From NCBI GenBank assembly GCA_023251975.1, contig JAHEXU010000009.1, positions 1-35,115 on the forward strand: a stretch of DNA of 35,115 nucleotides. Reading direction: 5' to 3'. Shown in pieces: positions 22,837 to 31,789 of this stretch (position 1 is the stretch's first letter; the number at the start of each line of letters is the position of its first letter). Source of the DNA: a bacterium (GTDB taxonomy: Bacteria > Actinomycetota > Thermoleophilia > Solirubrobacterales > 70-9). The notes below the pieces were generated by a model. It had not been told where the DNA came from. It searched no databases and saw only the letters and a program-made list of their open reading frames with translations. Position numbers and translations under genes: made by a program.

Positions 22837-23880
22837 TTAGCGCGAGTCGAAAGCCTTGATCGCCGCGCCCAAAACAGCAAGCATCCGAGCGGCCTGAGTG
22901 TTGACATCGTGGCGGGCGGCGGCGGCGCGGGCGGCGGGATTTGGCGCGGGCATCGCGGCAGCCCTTTGCAGGGCGCCAAGCAGCGCATCCGGATCGGTGG
23001 GATCGATCAAGATCCCGGCTTCGGCGTCGACGAATTCCGGTGGACCGCCGAGCTTGGTGGCGATCACCGAGCGTTCCATCGCCATGCCTTCGAGCGTCGC
23101 CTGACCGAACGGCTCGATCAGCGAAGGCTGGCAAAGGACATCGCAGGCGGCGACCCAGCGCGGCACCTCGGTCGGATCGATCCGACCCGCCAGGTGGACT
23201 CCTTCGCGGCCTGCCAGGGCCGAGCGCAGCGGACCATCACCGACGAAAGCGAGGCTGCCGCGGCCGAACCTGGCAAAGGCATCGGCCAGCCCGACCACGT
23301 TCTTTCGCTCGATCAGGGAGCCGACGCAAACAAAGGCGGTCCGCTCGGCCCCCCACCCCAGCTCGGCGCGGGCGGACGCCTGATCGCGCGGAGCGAAGGC
23401 ATCGAGATCGACCCCGCAGTCGATCACCTCAAGCGGGCCGCCGTAGCCGGAGCGCAAACGCAGCTGGGCACCGAGCCAGGCCGAGTTGGCGATCACCGCG
23501 TCGGCGCGGCCGAGCACCCTGGCGGTCGCGGCCCCGACCCCGCGCTTATGGCCAATGTTCGCGACATCCTGGCCATGCGCCATCACCACCAGCGCCGCCC
23601 CGCTTGCCCGCGCGGCGGCGACACCAACGGCTCCGGCCGGGAACAACATGTGGGCGAAAACGACCTCGGGGCGGGTCCGGCGCGCGTCGGCGATCGCCCG
23701 CCCCAAAAGCCCGGCGTACTTGTGCGGCCGCCCGCCTCGGGTCGTGATCGCGCTGACCCCGACCTGGTGGCCAGCCGCTTCGAAGCGGTCGCGCAACGGC
23801 ACCAAGAAGCTGCCGAAATCAGGATCGGAGGGGCCTGGCCACATCTGCGTGACGAGCTGAATACGCACCCTCACAATCAT
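22837..23880 (-). CDS. Glycosyltransferase family 4
   Basis: The 347-residue protein has the GT-B layout of family 4. The N-terminal half reads RIQLVTQMWPGPSDPDFGSF, then V-V-F-A-H-M-L-F-P-A-G and V-V-M-A-H-G-Q-D. In the C-terminal half, C-V-G-S-L-I-E-R-K-N is followed by C-Q-P-S-L-I-E-P-F-G-Q-A-T-L-E-G, the E-x7-E nucleotide-sugar motif. It transfers a sugar from a nucleotide donor, probably in the cytoplasm, to a cell-wall, lipid or exopolysaccharide acceptor; the sugar cannot be told. Start at ATG 23878-23880, although GTG 23866-23868 after GTGAGG is also credible. The DAHP synthase gene is divergent, 53 bp away. No other polysaccharide gene is near. Confidence 0.88.
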   Translation of the reverse strand: MIVRVRIQLVTQMWPGPSDPDFGSFLVPLRDRFEAAGHQVGVSAITTRGGRPHKYAGLLGRAIADARRTRPEVVFAHMLFPAGAVGVAAARASGAALVVMAHGQDVANIGHKRGVGAATARVLGRADAVIANSAWLGAQLRLRSGYGGPLEVIDCGVDLDAFAPRDQASARAELGWGAERTAFVCVGSLIERKNVVGLADAFARFGRGSLAFVGDGPLRSALAGREGVHLAGRIDPTEVPRWVAACDVLCQPSLIEPFGQATLEGMAMERSVIATKLGGPPEFVDAEAGILIDPTDPDALLGALQRAAAMPAPNPAARAAAARHDVNTQAARMLAVLGAAIKAFDSR

Positions 23881-23933
23881 GGCCCTCGCCCCGACAGTGC
23901 GCGTTGCGCCCGCAAAGCGCAAACTTAGGGCTA

Positions 23934-25001
23934 ATGAAACCGAGAACTTTGCATAACGTCGGTGAGGTTCGTGACCGCCGAATCGAACAGGTTGTGCCGC
24001 TGGCGACCCCGGCGCTACTCCTACACGAGCACCCGCTCAGCGACGCCGGTGCCGCCTCGGTGCTGCGCAGTCGAGCCGACGCGGTTGCGGTCCTGACCAA
24101 GCAAGACCCGCGGCTGATGGTGATCGTCGGCCCCTGCAGCGTCCACGATGTCGATGCGGCGTTGGAGTACGCGCGGCGACTACGCGCCGTGGCCGACAAG
24201 CTGGCCGAACTGTTGATCGTGATGCGGGTCTACTTCGAGAAACCCCGCACCACCACCGGTTGGAAGGGGCTGGTCAACGACCCCCACCTCGACGACTCCG
24301 GCGATGTCAACACCGGCCTGCGGATGGCCCGCGAGCTGCTACTCGAGGTGCTCGACCTCGGGCTCCCGGTCGGGTGCGAGTTCCTCGATCCGATCACCCC
24401 GCAATACATCGCTGACACGGTTAGCTGGGGTGCGATCGGCGCCCGCACCACCGAGAGCCAGGTCCACCGCCAACTCGCGTCGGGCCTCTCGATGCCGATC
24501 GGGTTCAAAAACCGGACCGACGGCAACCTCGGGGTCGCGGTCGACGCGGTCCGCGCCGCCGCCGCCCAACACACCTTTCCCGGAGTTGACCTCTCCGGGA
24601 CCTCGGCGATCCTCCACACCAGCGGCAACGACGACTGCCACATCATCCTGCGCGGCGGCCGGCATTCGACCAACTACGACGCCGAGTCGGTTGAAAAAAC
24701 GCTTTCGATGCTGCGCAAGGTCGGGCTCCCGGAGCGGGTGATCGTCGACGCCTCGCACGACAACAGCGGTAAGGACCACCGCCGCCAAGCAATCGTGGCG
24801 GGCGAGATCGCCGATCAAATCGCCGCGGGCAACGATTCGATCGTCGGGGTGATGCTGGAATCGTTTTTGGTCGCGGGCAACCAGAAGCTCAGCGGTGAGC
24901 TTGCCTACGGCTGCTCGATCACCGACAAGTGCATGGGTTGGGAGGAGACTGTCGCGGTCCTACAACGCCTCAACGCGGCCGCCGCGAGTCGCCGCGGCTG
25001 A
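23934..25001 (+). CDS. aroG: 3-deoxy-7-phosphoheptulonate (DAHP) synthase, class I
   Basis: The 355-residue enzyme condenses phosphoenolpyruvate and erythrose 4-phosphate, the first step of the shikimate route to aromatic amino acids. The class I alpha motifs are complete: IVGPCSVHD, VYFEKPRTTTGWKGLVNDP, FKNRTDGNLGVAVDA, D-C-H-I-I-L-R-G-G and VDASHDNSGKDHRRQ. The Cys in GPCSVHD and the His and Asp residues of the other motifs hold the metal. Start at ATG 23934, preceded by TTAGGG; the frame is open ten codons further upstream. There is no fused chorismate mutase domain. It stands alone rather than in an aro operon, so the gene symbol (aroG/aroF/aroH) is by family only. Confidence 0.93.
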   Translation: MKPRTLHNVGEVRDRRIEQVVPLATPALLLHEHPLSDAGAASVLRSRADAVAVLTKQDPRLMVIVGPCSVHDVDAALEYARRLRAVADKLAELLIVMRVYFEKPRTTTGWKGLVNDPHLDDSGDVNTGLRMARELLLEVLDLGLPVGCEFLDPITPQYIADTVSWGAIGARTTESQVHRQLASGLSMPIGFKNRTDGNLGVAVDAVRAAAAQHTFPGVDLSGTSAILHTSGNDDCHIILRGGRHSTNYDAESVEKTLSMLRKVGLPERVIVDASHDNSGKDHRRQAIVAGEIADQIAAGNDSIVGVMLESFLVAGNQKLSGELAYGCSITDKCMGWEETVAVLQRLNAAAASRRG

Positions 25002-25008
25002 GTACGGG

Positions 25009-25466
25009 TCAGCCGCAGACCGGCCAGGGGCTGGTCCCCTGGTGGCGCTTCAGCGCAACCGCGACGACCGCTTGCACCTTGTAGCTGTGGTCGATCGGAT
25101 CGCCGCCGGGGGAGCGTGGGGCGCTCCGCCAGGTCTCCCGCATGAACTGGAAGGCGCCTCGGTAAAGGCCGTCGCCGCCGATCGCGTCGGGATCCTTGCC
25201 GGACTCGCAGGTCGCGACGGTCGAAGCCCAATGCTTGTTCTTCTTGGAGACCCGCGACCAGATCTCCTGGTAGCGATCCGGGGTGGCACCGGCGCCAGCG
25301 ACGGTCTGGTCGCGACCGCCTCCGCCTCCACCGCCGCCTCCACCGATCCCGATCCCGCCGCCAGCGGCACCGGCACTACTCGCCCCGAGGGCCAGCAAAG
25401 GGACGCGGCGGTCAGGGTTGAAAACTTCTGCTTGGATATGCCCGTAGCGGGCTGAAGGTTTTTCAT
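25009..25466 (-). CDS. Rpf-like transglycosylase, frameshifted in its signal peptide
   Basis: The C-terminal 75 residues are a resuscitation-promoting-factor-type lysozyme fold: WASTVATCESGKDPDAIGGD with the catalytic Glu, then G-A-F-Q-F-M-R-E-T-W and Q-G-T-S-P-W-P-V-C-G at the end. A glycine run precedes it. Such secreted enzymes cut peptidoglycan. This frame has no start before TTG 25396-25398. An ATG at 25464-25466, right after the riboswitch, opens MKNLQPATGISKQKFSTLTA, a signal peptide one frame away. Adding one base in the CCCTTT run near 25398-25404 joins them as ...TAASLLLALGASSAGAA. I take this as one gene with a frameshift; it could be a true mutation, an assembly slip or programmed. 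Confidence 0.7.
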
Positions 25467-25605
25467 AGCTCTTTTGGTGCCTGCGGGGTTAGCTGACGGG
25501 CTCGCGCCAAAAGAGCTGGCGCTACTCGACCGGTTGGTCGTGATTCGCCCCACTAACGTGGGTCCCCCGCTTGCCCGTGATATTTGACGGGCAACTCGGC
25601 AGTGC
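25467..25605 (-). promoter_or_regulatory. c-di-AMP (ydaO-yuaA type) riboswitch
   Basis: Read on the minus strand, the leader follows the ydaO pattern in order. It starts with TGCCGAG and a hairpin GCCCGT/ACGGGC, then GCGGGGGACCC and GGGGCGAATC. A small hairpin (CGACC/GGTCG) then GAGTA come next, followed by hairpin GCGCCA/TGGCGC and CCCGTCAGCTAACCCCGC-AGGC. The loop of the GCGCCA hairpin (AGCTCTTTTGG) is exactly complementary over 11 bases to CCAAAAGAGCT next to the ATG, the family's closing long-range helix. That helix covers the AAAAGAG ribosome site, so ligand binding should block translation. A possible -10, TAATCT, lies at 25611-25616. In actinobacteria this RNA commonly controls Rpf-like wall hydrolases, as here. 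Confidence 0.9.
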
Positions 25606-25668
25606 GCGGCAGATTAGCAAACTGTTAGCCGGATGTGCGTGCCGCCCGGTATTTCGTCCACCGGCGCC

Positions 25669-27105
25669 TCACGAACCGAGCCGTCCGAGCGCCCGGGTCG
25701 CGGCCTGGAAACCGCACATTCCGTGGACTCCGGCGCCGGGGGGCGTCGCCGCCGAACAGATATATACGCCGGGAATCCCGGTGTAATAGGGGTCGCGCGC
25801 CATCCGGGGCCGAAAGGCGAGCTGGCGGGCCGAGTTGGCGCCGGTGGCGATGTCGCCGCCTATGTAGTTTGCATTATAGGAGGATAGGTCCGCCGGTGAG
25901 CGCTCGGCCCGCGCCACGATCCGCTCCCGCAGCCCCGGGGCAAACCGCTCGATCTGGTCGATCAGCGCCTCGGAGGCGTCGCCGTCGTAGCCGTGGGGGA
26001 CGTGGGCGTAGGCCCAGATCGGGTGTAAATCGCCCCGCGAACGGCTCGGGTCGGCCAGGTATTGCTGGGAGAGCAGGACAAACGGCCGCTCCGGCATCCG
26101 GCCTCGATTGACCTCGTTCTCGGCCTGGACCAGCTCGGCCAGGCTGCCGATCAGATGGACGGTGCCGGCCCGGCGGGCCGCCTCCGAGCGCCACGGTACC
26201 CCGCCCTCGACCGCCAGGTCGACCTTGAAGGTGCCGGGGCCGTGGCGATAGCGGCGGTAGGCCCGGGCAACCCGGGCGGGCAGTCGCTCGGCCGCAATCT
26301 CGGCGACCGCGGCCGGGGCGAGGTCGAAGATCACGATCTCAGCGTCGCCAAGCAGCGAGAAGTCGCGGACCTCGACCCCGGTCTCGATCACCCCGCCATG
26401 CGCACCGAGCGCCGCCGCCAGGGCGTCGCTGATCGCCCGCGAACCCCCCTCGGCGACCGGCCAGCCGCCGGCGTGAGCGGCGCAGACCAATGCGCAGCCG
26501 ATCGCCGACGACATCGGGGCGCCGAGCGCCCTAAACGAATGGGCCGCCACCCCACCCCACAGCGCTCGGGCCGCCGGGGTCTTGAAGGCCCGCGCCAAAA
26601 GCGCCGCCGGGAGCAGGGTCGGGGCGCCGAACCGGGCCAGCGCGAGTGGCCGCCGCGGTAGGTGCATCAGCGGCCCCATCAGGTCCTCGCCGAGGTCTGA
26701 AAACGAGCGCGAGGGGGCGCCAAACACCCGCTTCCAGCGCTCGCCGTCGGCGCCGAGACCGGCCGCGGTCTCCTCAATCGAGCGATACACCGCGACCGCG
26801 TCGGGTCCGGCAGGATCGTCGAGCGGGTGGGCCAGGTCGACCTCGGGCCAGCACCATCGCAGGCCGTATCGCTCCAGCTCGGCGGCGACGAAAAAGGGCG
26901 ATCCGACCCCCATCGGGTGGGCCGCCGAGCAGTGATCGTGCAACAGGCCCGGGACGGTCAGCTCGCTGGTCCGAGTGCCGCCGCCGATCGTCGCCGCCGC
27001 CTCAAGGACGGTTACCGAGACCCCGGCTCGCGCCAGCTCAAGCGCCGCCGCAAGACCGTTCGGCCCCGACCCGACGACGATTGCGCTGGCGCCGGCGCGG
27101 CTCAC
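25669..27105 (-). CDS. FAD-dependent oxidoreductase of the phytoene-dehydrogenase type
   Basis: The 478-residue protein opens with an ADP-binding Rossmann motif, AIVVGSGPNGLAAALELARA, followed by V-L-E-A-A-A-T-I-G-G-G. It ends with P-G-V-Y-I-C-S-A-A-T-P-P-G-A-G-V-H-G-M-C-G, the C-terminal FAD contact of the CrtI/NAD(P)-binding oxidoreductase family. There is no carotenoid cluster here, so the substrate is not necessarily a carotene. The GTG at 27105 overlaps the stop of the upstream DUF3556 gene by four bases, so I take it as the start; the open frame further upstream is that gene's shadow. Tight coupling to a membrane protein suggests a shared membrane lipid substrate. Confidence 0.87.
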   Translation of the reverse strand: MSRAGASAIVVGSGPNGLAAALELARAGVSVTVLEAAATIGGGTRTSELTVPGLLHDHCSAAHPMGVGSPFFVAAELERYGLRWCWPEVDLAHPLDDPAGPDAVAVYRSIEETAAGLGADGERWKRVFGAPSRSFSDLGEDLMGPLMHLPRRPLALARFGAPTLLPAALLARAFKTPAARALWGGVAAHSFRALGAPMSSAIGCALVCAAHAGGWPVAEGGSRAISDALAAALGAHGGVIETGVEVRDFSLLGDAEIVIFDLAPAAVAEIAAERLPARVARAYRRYRHGPGTFKVDLAVEGGVPWRSEAARRAGTVHLIGSLAELVQAENEVNRGRMPERPFVLLSQQYLADPSRSRGDLHPIWAYAHVPHGYDGDASEALIDQIERFAPGLRERIVARAERSPADLSSYNANYIGGDIATGANSARQLAFRPRMARDPYYTGIPGVYICSAATPPGAGVHGMCGFQAATRALGRLGS

Positions 27106-28859
27106 GGCCGGGCGGCTGCCGCCAGCTCGCTTGCCGCCAGGCCGGGGCCGCCGATCACCTCGACCGCGATTCGTCCCCCCGACTCTTGATCGAGCCACGG
27201 TTGCCGCCGCACCATGTCGGCAACCGAGACCCAGCCCTGCTCGACCAGGCCGGTCGCGGCGTCGTGGATCCGATAGTGCTGGCGGCCTGAGCCGAGCGCC
27301 TCGGCCTCGAGCATGATCACCCGCAGCTCGCCCGGCTCGAAATTACACCGCTCCTGGACCGCCGCCAATAGACCCTCGTTGTGGAAATGGCCGTCGCCGA
27401 AGTTGTAGCCGTTGCAGATCCCCGAAATCAGCTCGCCCTCGCGGATCGCGTAGTCGGCGGGCTGCTCCATCGCGCGCGGCCATAACCCGACCAGGGCGCG
27501 ACCGTGCGAGTGCATGGCGCGGAAGGCGAGGCCCTTTCCGAGTAGTTGTTCGGCGACCTCGCGGCCGTAGATCGGGGCGACCTGCTCAACGACCGCCTTG
27601 GCCGCCTTGCGGACGCCGCGGTCAAGCTTTGCCTCAGCGCCGCTTGCCAGCTTGAAGCACCACTGGCTGGTCGCCCAGTTGCCCGCGTAATAGCGCATCG
27701 ACGCCAAGAACGAGATCTTGTCGGGGCGCAGGTTGCCGAGCAGCGGGATCGCCACCAAGACGATCGAGAGGAAGCCGAGCAGCCCGACCGAGTCGAGGCT
27801 GGAGAGCGGCTGATCGCCGTTCTCGGCAAACAAAAAGCCGATCCCGAAGATCATCATCAGGTTCCATTCCAGCGGCACCGCCAGCGGGAAGGTCGAGAAG
27901 ATATGGGTGTGGAAGGCGATCATGACGAGCGCCGCGACGGCGCCGATCGTGCCACCGCTGCTGACCAGCAAGACGGTTGGAACGCCGAGCTCGACCGCGG
28001 TGCCAGCGTGCGCCAGCATGGCGCCAAACCGTGACGGCCGCAGATCGTCGGGGTGATCGCGCCACAGCCGACGCTTGAAGGCGCGGGAGCGATTCCACGG
28101 CGTGTTGGCGGTCATCACGGTGACGACAAACGGAAAATGGCGGTTCAGCTTCGACGAGGCGGCGCCCCACCACAGGGCGACCCAGACCAACTGCGAGGCG
28201 ACCACCAGGTTCTCGATCGGGAACAAGAAGACAACCAAGAGGGTTCCGTAGTGCTCGGAGCGGGCGGCCAGGAACGGCACCTTGTCGCGGAGGCCGAGCG
28301 CTCCGAGGCAGCCGAGCAAAACGATCAGTGGCGCCGCTTCGAAGCCGCCGTCGGCAGCCGGATCGGACCCCAAAAGCCAACTGCCCGCGCCGAGCACCCC
28401 AAGCGCCAACCCAACGTCGATCGCGGCGCGAGTGCTGCCGGCGGTCAGCGGGACCCGGTTCGGCCACGGCGGCTGTCGGATCGTCCCGACCCAAAGCCAA
28501 TGAGCGATCGCGGCGACCGGCGGGACGAAGCGGAAGGTCAGCGGCATCGAGCCGGCGCCGAGCCCGCAAAACTCCCACAGCATCACCCAGACAACCGCCT
28601 TCTCGAAGACGATCGGCTCGCTCCACCAATCGCCGATATCGCCGAGGCCTCCAAGACCTTCGGTGCTCGCCGAGATCAGCCAGGCCGCGGCGAAGACGAA
28701 GCCGACGCACTTCAGGATGTAGAGGAGGTAGACCGCGTAGGGGGTGCCAAAGCCGTTCAGCGCCCAATCGGCGGCGAGCGGTTTGATCCGCCCCCGCGGT
28801 GATAGCCCGGCCCACTGCACCGGGTCGATCGGCGGCTCGGCTGGAGTGAGGAATCCCAC
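27102..28859 (-). CDS. DUF3556 polytopic membrane protein
   Basis: At 585 residues this matches the DUF3556 family of actinobacterial membrane proteins. The start M-G-F-L-T-P-A-E-P-P-I-D-P-V-Q-W and the following A-L-N-G-F-G-T-P-Y-A-V-Y are typical. About ten membrane helices fill residues 45-400. The soluble C-terminal ~180 residues contain RAMHSHGRALVGLWPRA and I-C-N-G-Y-N-F-G-D-G-H-F-H-N-E, both rich in His. Function of the family is unknown; lipid processing or transport is a guess based on its FAD-oxidoreductase partner. GTG 28857-28859 starts 26 bp after the upstream secreted-protein stop, with GAGG before it. Its stop overlaps the oxidoreductase start (GTGA). Confidence 0.85.
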   Translation of the reverse strand: MGFLTPAEPPIDPVQWAGLSPRGRIKPLAADWALNGFGTPYAVYLLYILKCVGFVFAAAWLISASTEGLGGLGDIGDWWSEPIVFEKAVVWVMLWEFCGLGAGSMPLTFRFVPPVAAIAHWLWVGTIRQPPWPNRVPLTAGSTRAAIDVGLALGVLGAGSWLLGSDPAADGGFEAAPLIVLLGCLGALGLRDKVPFLAARSEHYGTLLVVFLFPIENLVVASQLVWVALWWGAASSKLNRHFPFVVTVMTANTPWNRSRAFKRRLWRDHPDDLRPSRFGAMLAHAGTAVELGVPTVLLVSSGGTIGAVAALVMIAFHTHIFSTFPLAVPLEWNLMMIFGIGFLFAENGDQPLSSLDSVGLLGFLSIVLVAIPLLGNLRPDKISFLASMRYYAGNWATSQWCFKLASGAEAKLDRGVRKAAKAVVEQVAPIYGREVAEQLLGKGLAFRAMHSHGRALVGLWPRAMEQPADYAIREGELISGICNGYNFGDGHFHNEGLLAAVQERCNFEPGELRVIMLEAEALGSGRQHYRIHDAATGLVEQGWVSVADMVRRQPWLDQESGGRIAVEVIGGPGLAASELAAAARP

Positions 28860-28885
28860 GCTCGCTGCGCCTCAAAGGTTGGCTG

Positions 28886-29398
28886 TCAACCAGCCAGCGC
28901 GGCCTTCCAGTGGGTCTGGTCGAGCGTGCAGCGGGTGTAGCGCTCGTTGCCGACGAAGAAGGTGACGGTGAAGCGCAGCGTCCCCTTGAACTTGCGCGGG
29001 CCGGTCCGCTGCCCCTTCATTCCGAAGTTGTAGGTGGCGGTGTAGTCGCCCTTGCCGACATCCTGGGCACCGGTGGCGCGGAAGCTGTCTGGGTTGGCAC
29101 GGCGCACCCCCTTGAAGTTGAAGTGGCCCTTGAACGAACCGAAATCGTGATCGCACGGGGCCCGGACCGCGAAGAACCCCTTCTTGACGGTGCCGGAGGG
29201 GTCGGTGGTGAGGCGAATCGGGCGCGCCTGACCGCTGCGGCCCTTGTAGAGGTCACCGGCCAAAGCGGCGGGCGCGAGCAGCGCCGATCCGAGGCCGACC
29301 GCAACGACGATCGCGACGGCGCGGCGAGAAAATCGCGACCGAGCGGCGGTCGTGGTGGTGGGACGCGGGGCGGTGGAAACGGGGGCGGCTTGGCTCAT
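28886..29398 (-). CDS. Small secreted protein of unknown function
   Basis: The 170-residue protein has a basic, Thr-rich lead and a clear signal peptide (RRAVAIVVAVGLGSALLAPA, cut at ALA-GD near residue 48). The mature ~120 residues are beta-rich with many Phe, Gly and Lys residues and two Cys (A-P-C-D-H-D and T-R-C-T-L-D) that could form a disulfide. K-F-K-G-T-L-R-F-T-V-T-F-F and H-F-N-F-K-G read as strands of a small barrel or sandwich. The family is not recognised. It is the first gene of a minus-strand group with DUF3556 and the FAD oxidoreductase. It is divergent from recD2, with 122 bp between starts. Confidence 0.75.
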   Translation of the reverse strand: MSQAAPVSTAPRPTTTTAARSRFSRRAVAIVVAVGLGSALLAPAALAGDLYKGRSGQARPIRLTTDPSGTVKKGFFAVRAPCDHDFGSFKGHFNFKGVRRANPDSFRATGAQDVGKGDYTATYNFGMKGQRTGPRKFKGTLRFTVTFFVGNERYTRCTLDQTHWKAALAG

Positions 29399-29520
29399 GG
29401 CTGAACCCTAGCGAGCGCGTCAGCGAAAGGGGCCGCCTGCCGGTCGCAAGCGACCCGACATGGGCGGCCGCCTCCCGGGCGTCACTAAGCGGGCCGATCC
29501 TGCGGCTATCGTCAGCAATC

Positions 29521-31770
29521 GTGGCCGCGCCCGAGGAGAACCCCAACTACGACGCGGTGGTGCGGCTGGATCGAATCCGCTACGCCAGCGACGACGGCGC
29601 GTTTGTCGTCGCGTACGGCTCGCTCGATGACGGATCCGAGATTGCTCTGGTCGGGCCGATCGGCCACCTCGAGGTCGGCGAACAGGCGCGAATCGAGGGC
29701 GAGTTTGCGGTTCACCCGAAATACGGTCCGCAGATCAAGGTGAGCGCGGCCGAGCCGGTCGATCCGGTCAACCGCGAGGGGGTACTGCGGTACCTGCGAA
29801 CGATCCCCGGGATCGGGGCGAAGCGAGCGCTGCGCCTCTACGAGGCCCACGGCGAGGAGACATTTGAGGCGATCGACGCCGATCCAGCGGCGGCCTTTGA
29901 GGGGCTCGGCGGGATCGGGGTCGAGCGGATCGCGGCAGCGGTCGAGGCCTGGCGCTCGCGACGGGGACAGCGGCGGATCTACTCGCTCTTGGCCCCGCAC
30001 GGGCTGGCCCGGTTTGCCGCCGAGCTGATCGCCTGGCACGGCGCCGAGGCCGAGCACCGGCTGCGGGCCAACCCCTATGAGCTGACAACCCTGCACGGGG
30101 TCGGCTTTATGAGCGCCGACCGGGTCGCGCTCGGGCTCGGGATCGAGCGCGATTCGCCGCAGCGGATCGAGGCGGCGGCGGTCCACGCCCTGGCCGAGGG
30201 GGAGCGCTCCGGACACACCCACCTGCCGATCAACGAGCTTCTCCTACAGACTCGTCGCCTGGTCGCAATCGCGGTCGAAGAGGAGATGCTGCGGTCGCTG
30301 ATCGAGCGCAGCCCGGTCACCGTCCGCGACGGTTCGCGGGTCTATCGAGCCCTGACGTTGGCCCGCGAGGAGGAGTTGGCGGCGGCACTGCGAGCCCTGG
30401 CCGCCTCGAAGCCGTCGCTGTCGTGGTCGATCGAGCGCCCCGAGGACGAGGCGGCGGCGGATGACCAAGGCAACGACGAGGGCGCAGGCGTGGTGGACGA
30501 CGCGGGCGCCGACCTCGCGCAGGACGTAGGCGAAGCGGAGGCGGACGCCAAAGCCGGGGCGGGCGACGAGCTGACCGAAGCGCAGCAACAGGGAATCGAG
30601 AACGCGCTCAAAGCGCCACTCTCGGTGATCACCGGCGGCCCCGGGACCGGCAAGACCCACCTTACCCGCAGGCTGTCGCAGCTGACCGCCGCAGCCTCGA
30701 TCCGGATGCTGCCGGTGGCGCCAACCGGGCGGGCGGCGCGCCGGCTTGGCGAGGCGACCGAGGACTTCGAGGCGATGACGGTGCATCGCGCCCTTGAGTG
30801 GATCCCCGGGATGGCACCGCGACGCGACGAGAGCGATCCGATCGAGGCCGATTTGGTGGTCGTTGACGAGTCGTCGATGCTGTCGCTTGAGATCGCCCAC
30901 CAGCTCCTTTTGGCGATCGGCCCGGAGACCCACCTGGTCTTGATCGGCGATGCCGACCAGCTACCGCCGGTCGGGCCGGGAATGCCGTTTCGGGAGCTGA
31001 TCGACTCCGAGATCGTCCCGGTGGTGCGACTCGACCACGTCTTCCGCCAAGCCCGGCGCTCGATGATCGTCGGCGCCGCCCACGCGGTCCGGACCGGATC
31101 GGTGCCGCGCGGCGAGCCCGGCCCCGACGAGGACCAAGACCTCTTCCTGCACCGCCGCCGCAGCCCGGCTGATCTGGCCGAGGACGTGGTCAAGATCGCG
31201 ACCGTCCGGATCCCCGAGCGATACGGCCTCGACCCGGTTCGCGAGGTCGCGGTGCTGGCGCCTCAGTACCGCGGGCCGCTCGGGATCGACGCGCTGCACA
31301 CCGCCCTTCGCGATGTCCACTGCGCCCGCGCCTCGCCCGCCTGCAACGATCGCTTCCGAATCGGCGAGAAGCTGATCGCGACCCGGGGGATGCCGGAATC
31401 GGGGATTACCAACGGCACCGTCTTGATCCTCGACGCCGATGACGCCGACGCCGAGATCCTCTACCTCGAGACCGACTACGGCGAGATCATCGAGATCGAC
31501 TACGGCGACGCCGACGCGCTGCGGGGCGGCTTTTGCACCTCGGTCCACAAGGCGCAGGGATTCGAGATCGAGGCGGTCGTGGTCTGCCTCCACTCGACCC
31601 ATGCGAGACCGCTTCTGAGCCGCAACCTCCTCTACACCGCGATCACCCGGGCGCGGTCGCTCTGCGTGATCGCAGGCGACGACCGCGGCCTCGCCCGGGC
31701 GGTCAAGAACACGACCGCGCTGGACCGAAACAGTGCCCTGGCGGAGCGGCTGCGCGAGCCGCCCACCTAA
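29521..31770 (+). CDS. recD2: RecD2-like ATP-dependent DNA helicase
   Basis: The 749-residue protein has the RecD2 layout: an N-terminal OB-like region (1-85), helix-hairpin-helix elements around 93-200 (T-I-P-G-I-G-A-K-R-A and G-V-G-F-M-S-A-D), and a superfamily 1B helicase core. Walker A is GGPGTGKT at 372-379 and Walker B is VVVDESS with D449-E450. L-I-G-D-A-D-Q-L-P-P-V, RLDHVFRQA and S-V-H-K-A-Q-G-F-E are later helicase motifs, with T-A-I-T-R-A at the end. It unwinds DNA 5'-3' without RecBC. An acidic Asp/Glu/Ala stretch (about 307-350) separates the two halves and looks unstructured. The start is GTG 29521. Confidence 0.93.
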   Translation: MAAPEENPNYDAVVRLDRIRYASDDGAFVVAYGSLDDGSEIALVGPIGHLEVGEQARIEGEFAVHPKYGPQIKVSAAEPVDPVNREGVLRYLRTIPGIGAKRALRLYEAHGEETFEAIDADPAAAFEGLGGIGVERIAAAVEAWRSRRGQRRIYSLLAPHGLARFAAELIAWHGAEAEHRLRANPYELTTLHGVGFMSADRVALGLGIERDSPQRIEAAAVHALAEGERSGHTHLPINELLLQTRRLVAIAVEEEMLRSLIERSPVTVRDGSRVYRALTLAREEELAAALRALAASKPSLSWSIERPEDEAAADDQGNDEGAGVVDDAGADLAQDVGEAEADAKAGAGDELTEAQQQGIENALKAPLSVITGGPGTGKTHLTRRLSQLTAAASIRMLPVAPTGRAARRLGEATEDFEAMTVHRALEWIPGMAPRRDESDPIEADLVVVDESSMLSLEIAHQLLLAIGPETHLVLIGDADQLPPVGPGMPFRELIDSEIVPVVRLDHVFRQARRSMIVGAAHAVRTGSVPRGEPGPDEDQDLFLHRRRSPADLAEDVVKIATVRIPERYGLDPVREVAVLAPQYRGPLGIDALHTALRDVHCARASPACNDRFRIGEKLIATRGMPESGITNGTVLILDADDADAEILYLETDYGEIIEIDYGDADALRGGFCTSVHKAQGFEIEAVVVCLHSTHARPLLSRNLLYTAITRARSLCVIAGDDRGLARAVKNTTALDRNSALAERLREPPT

Positions 31771-31789
31771 AAGTCAGGCCCCTACCGCA

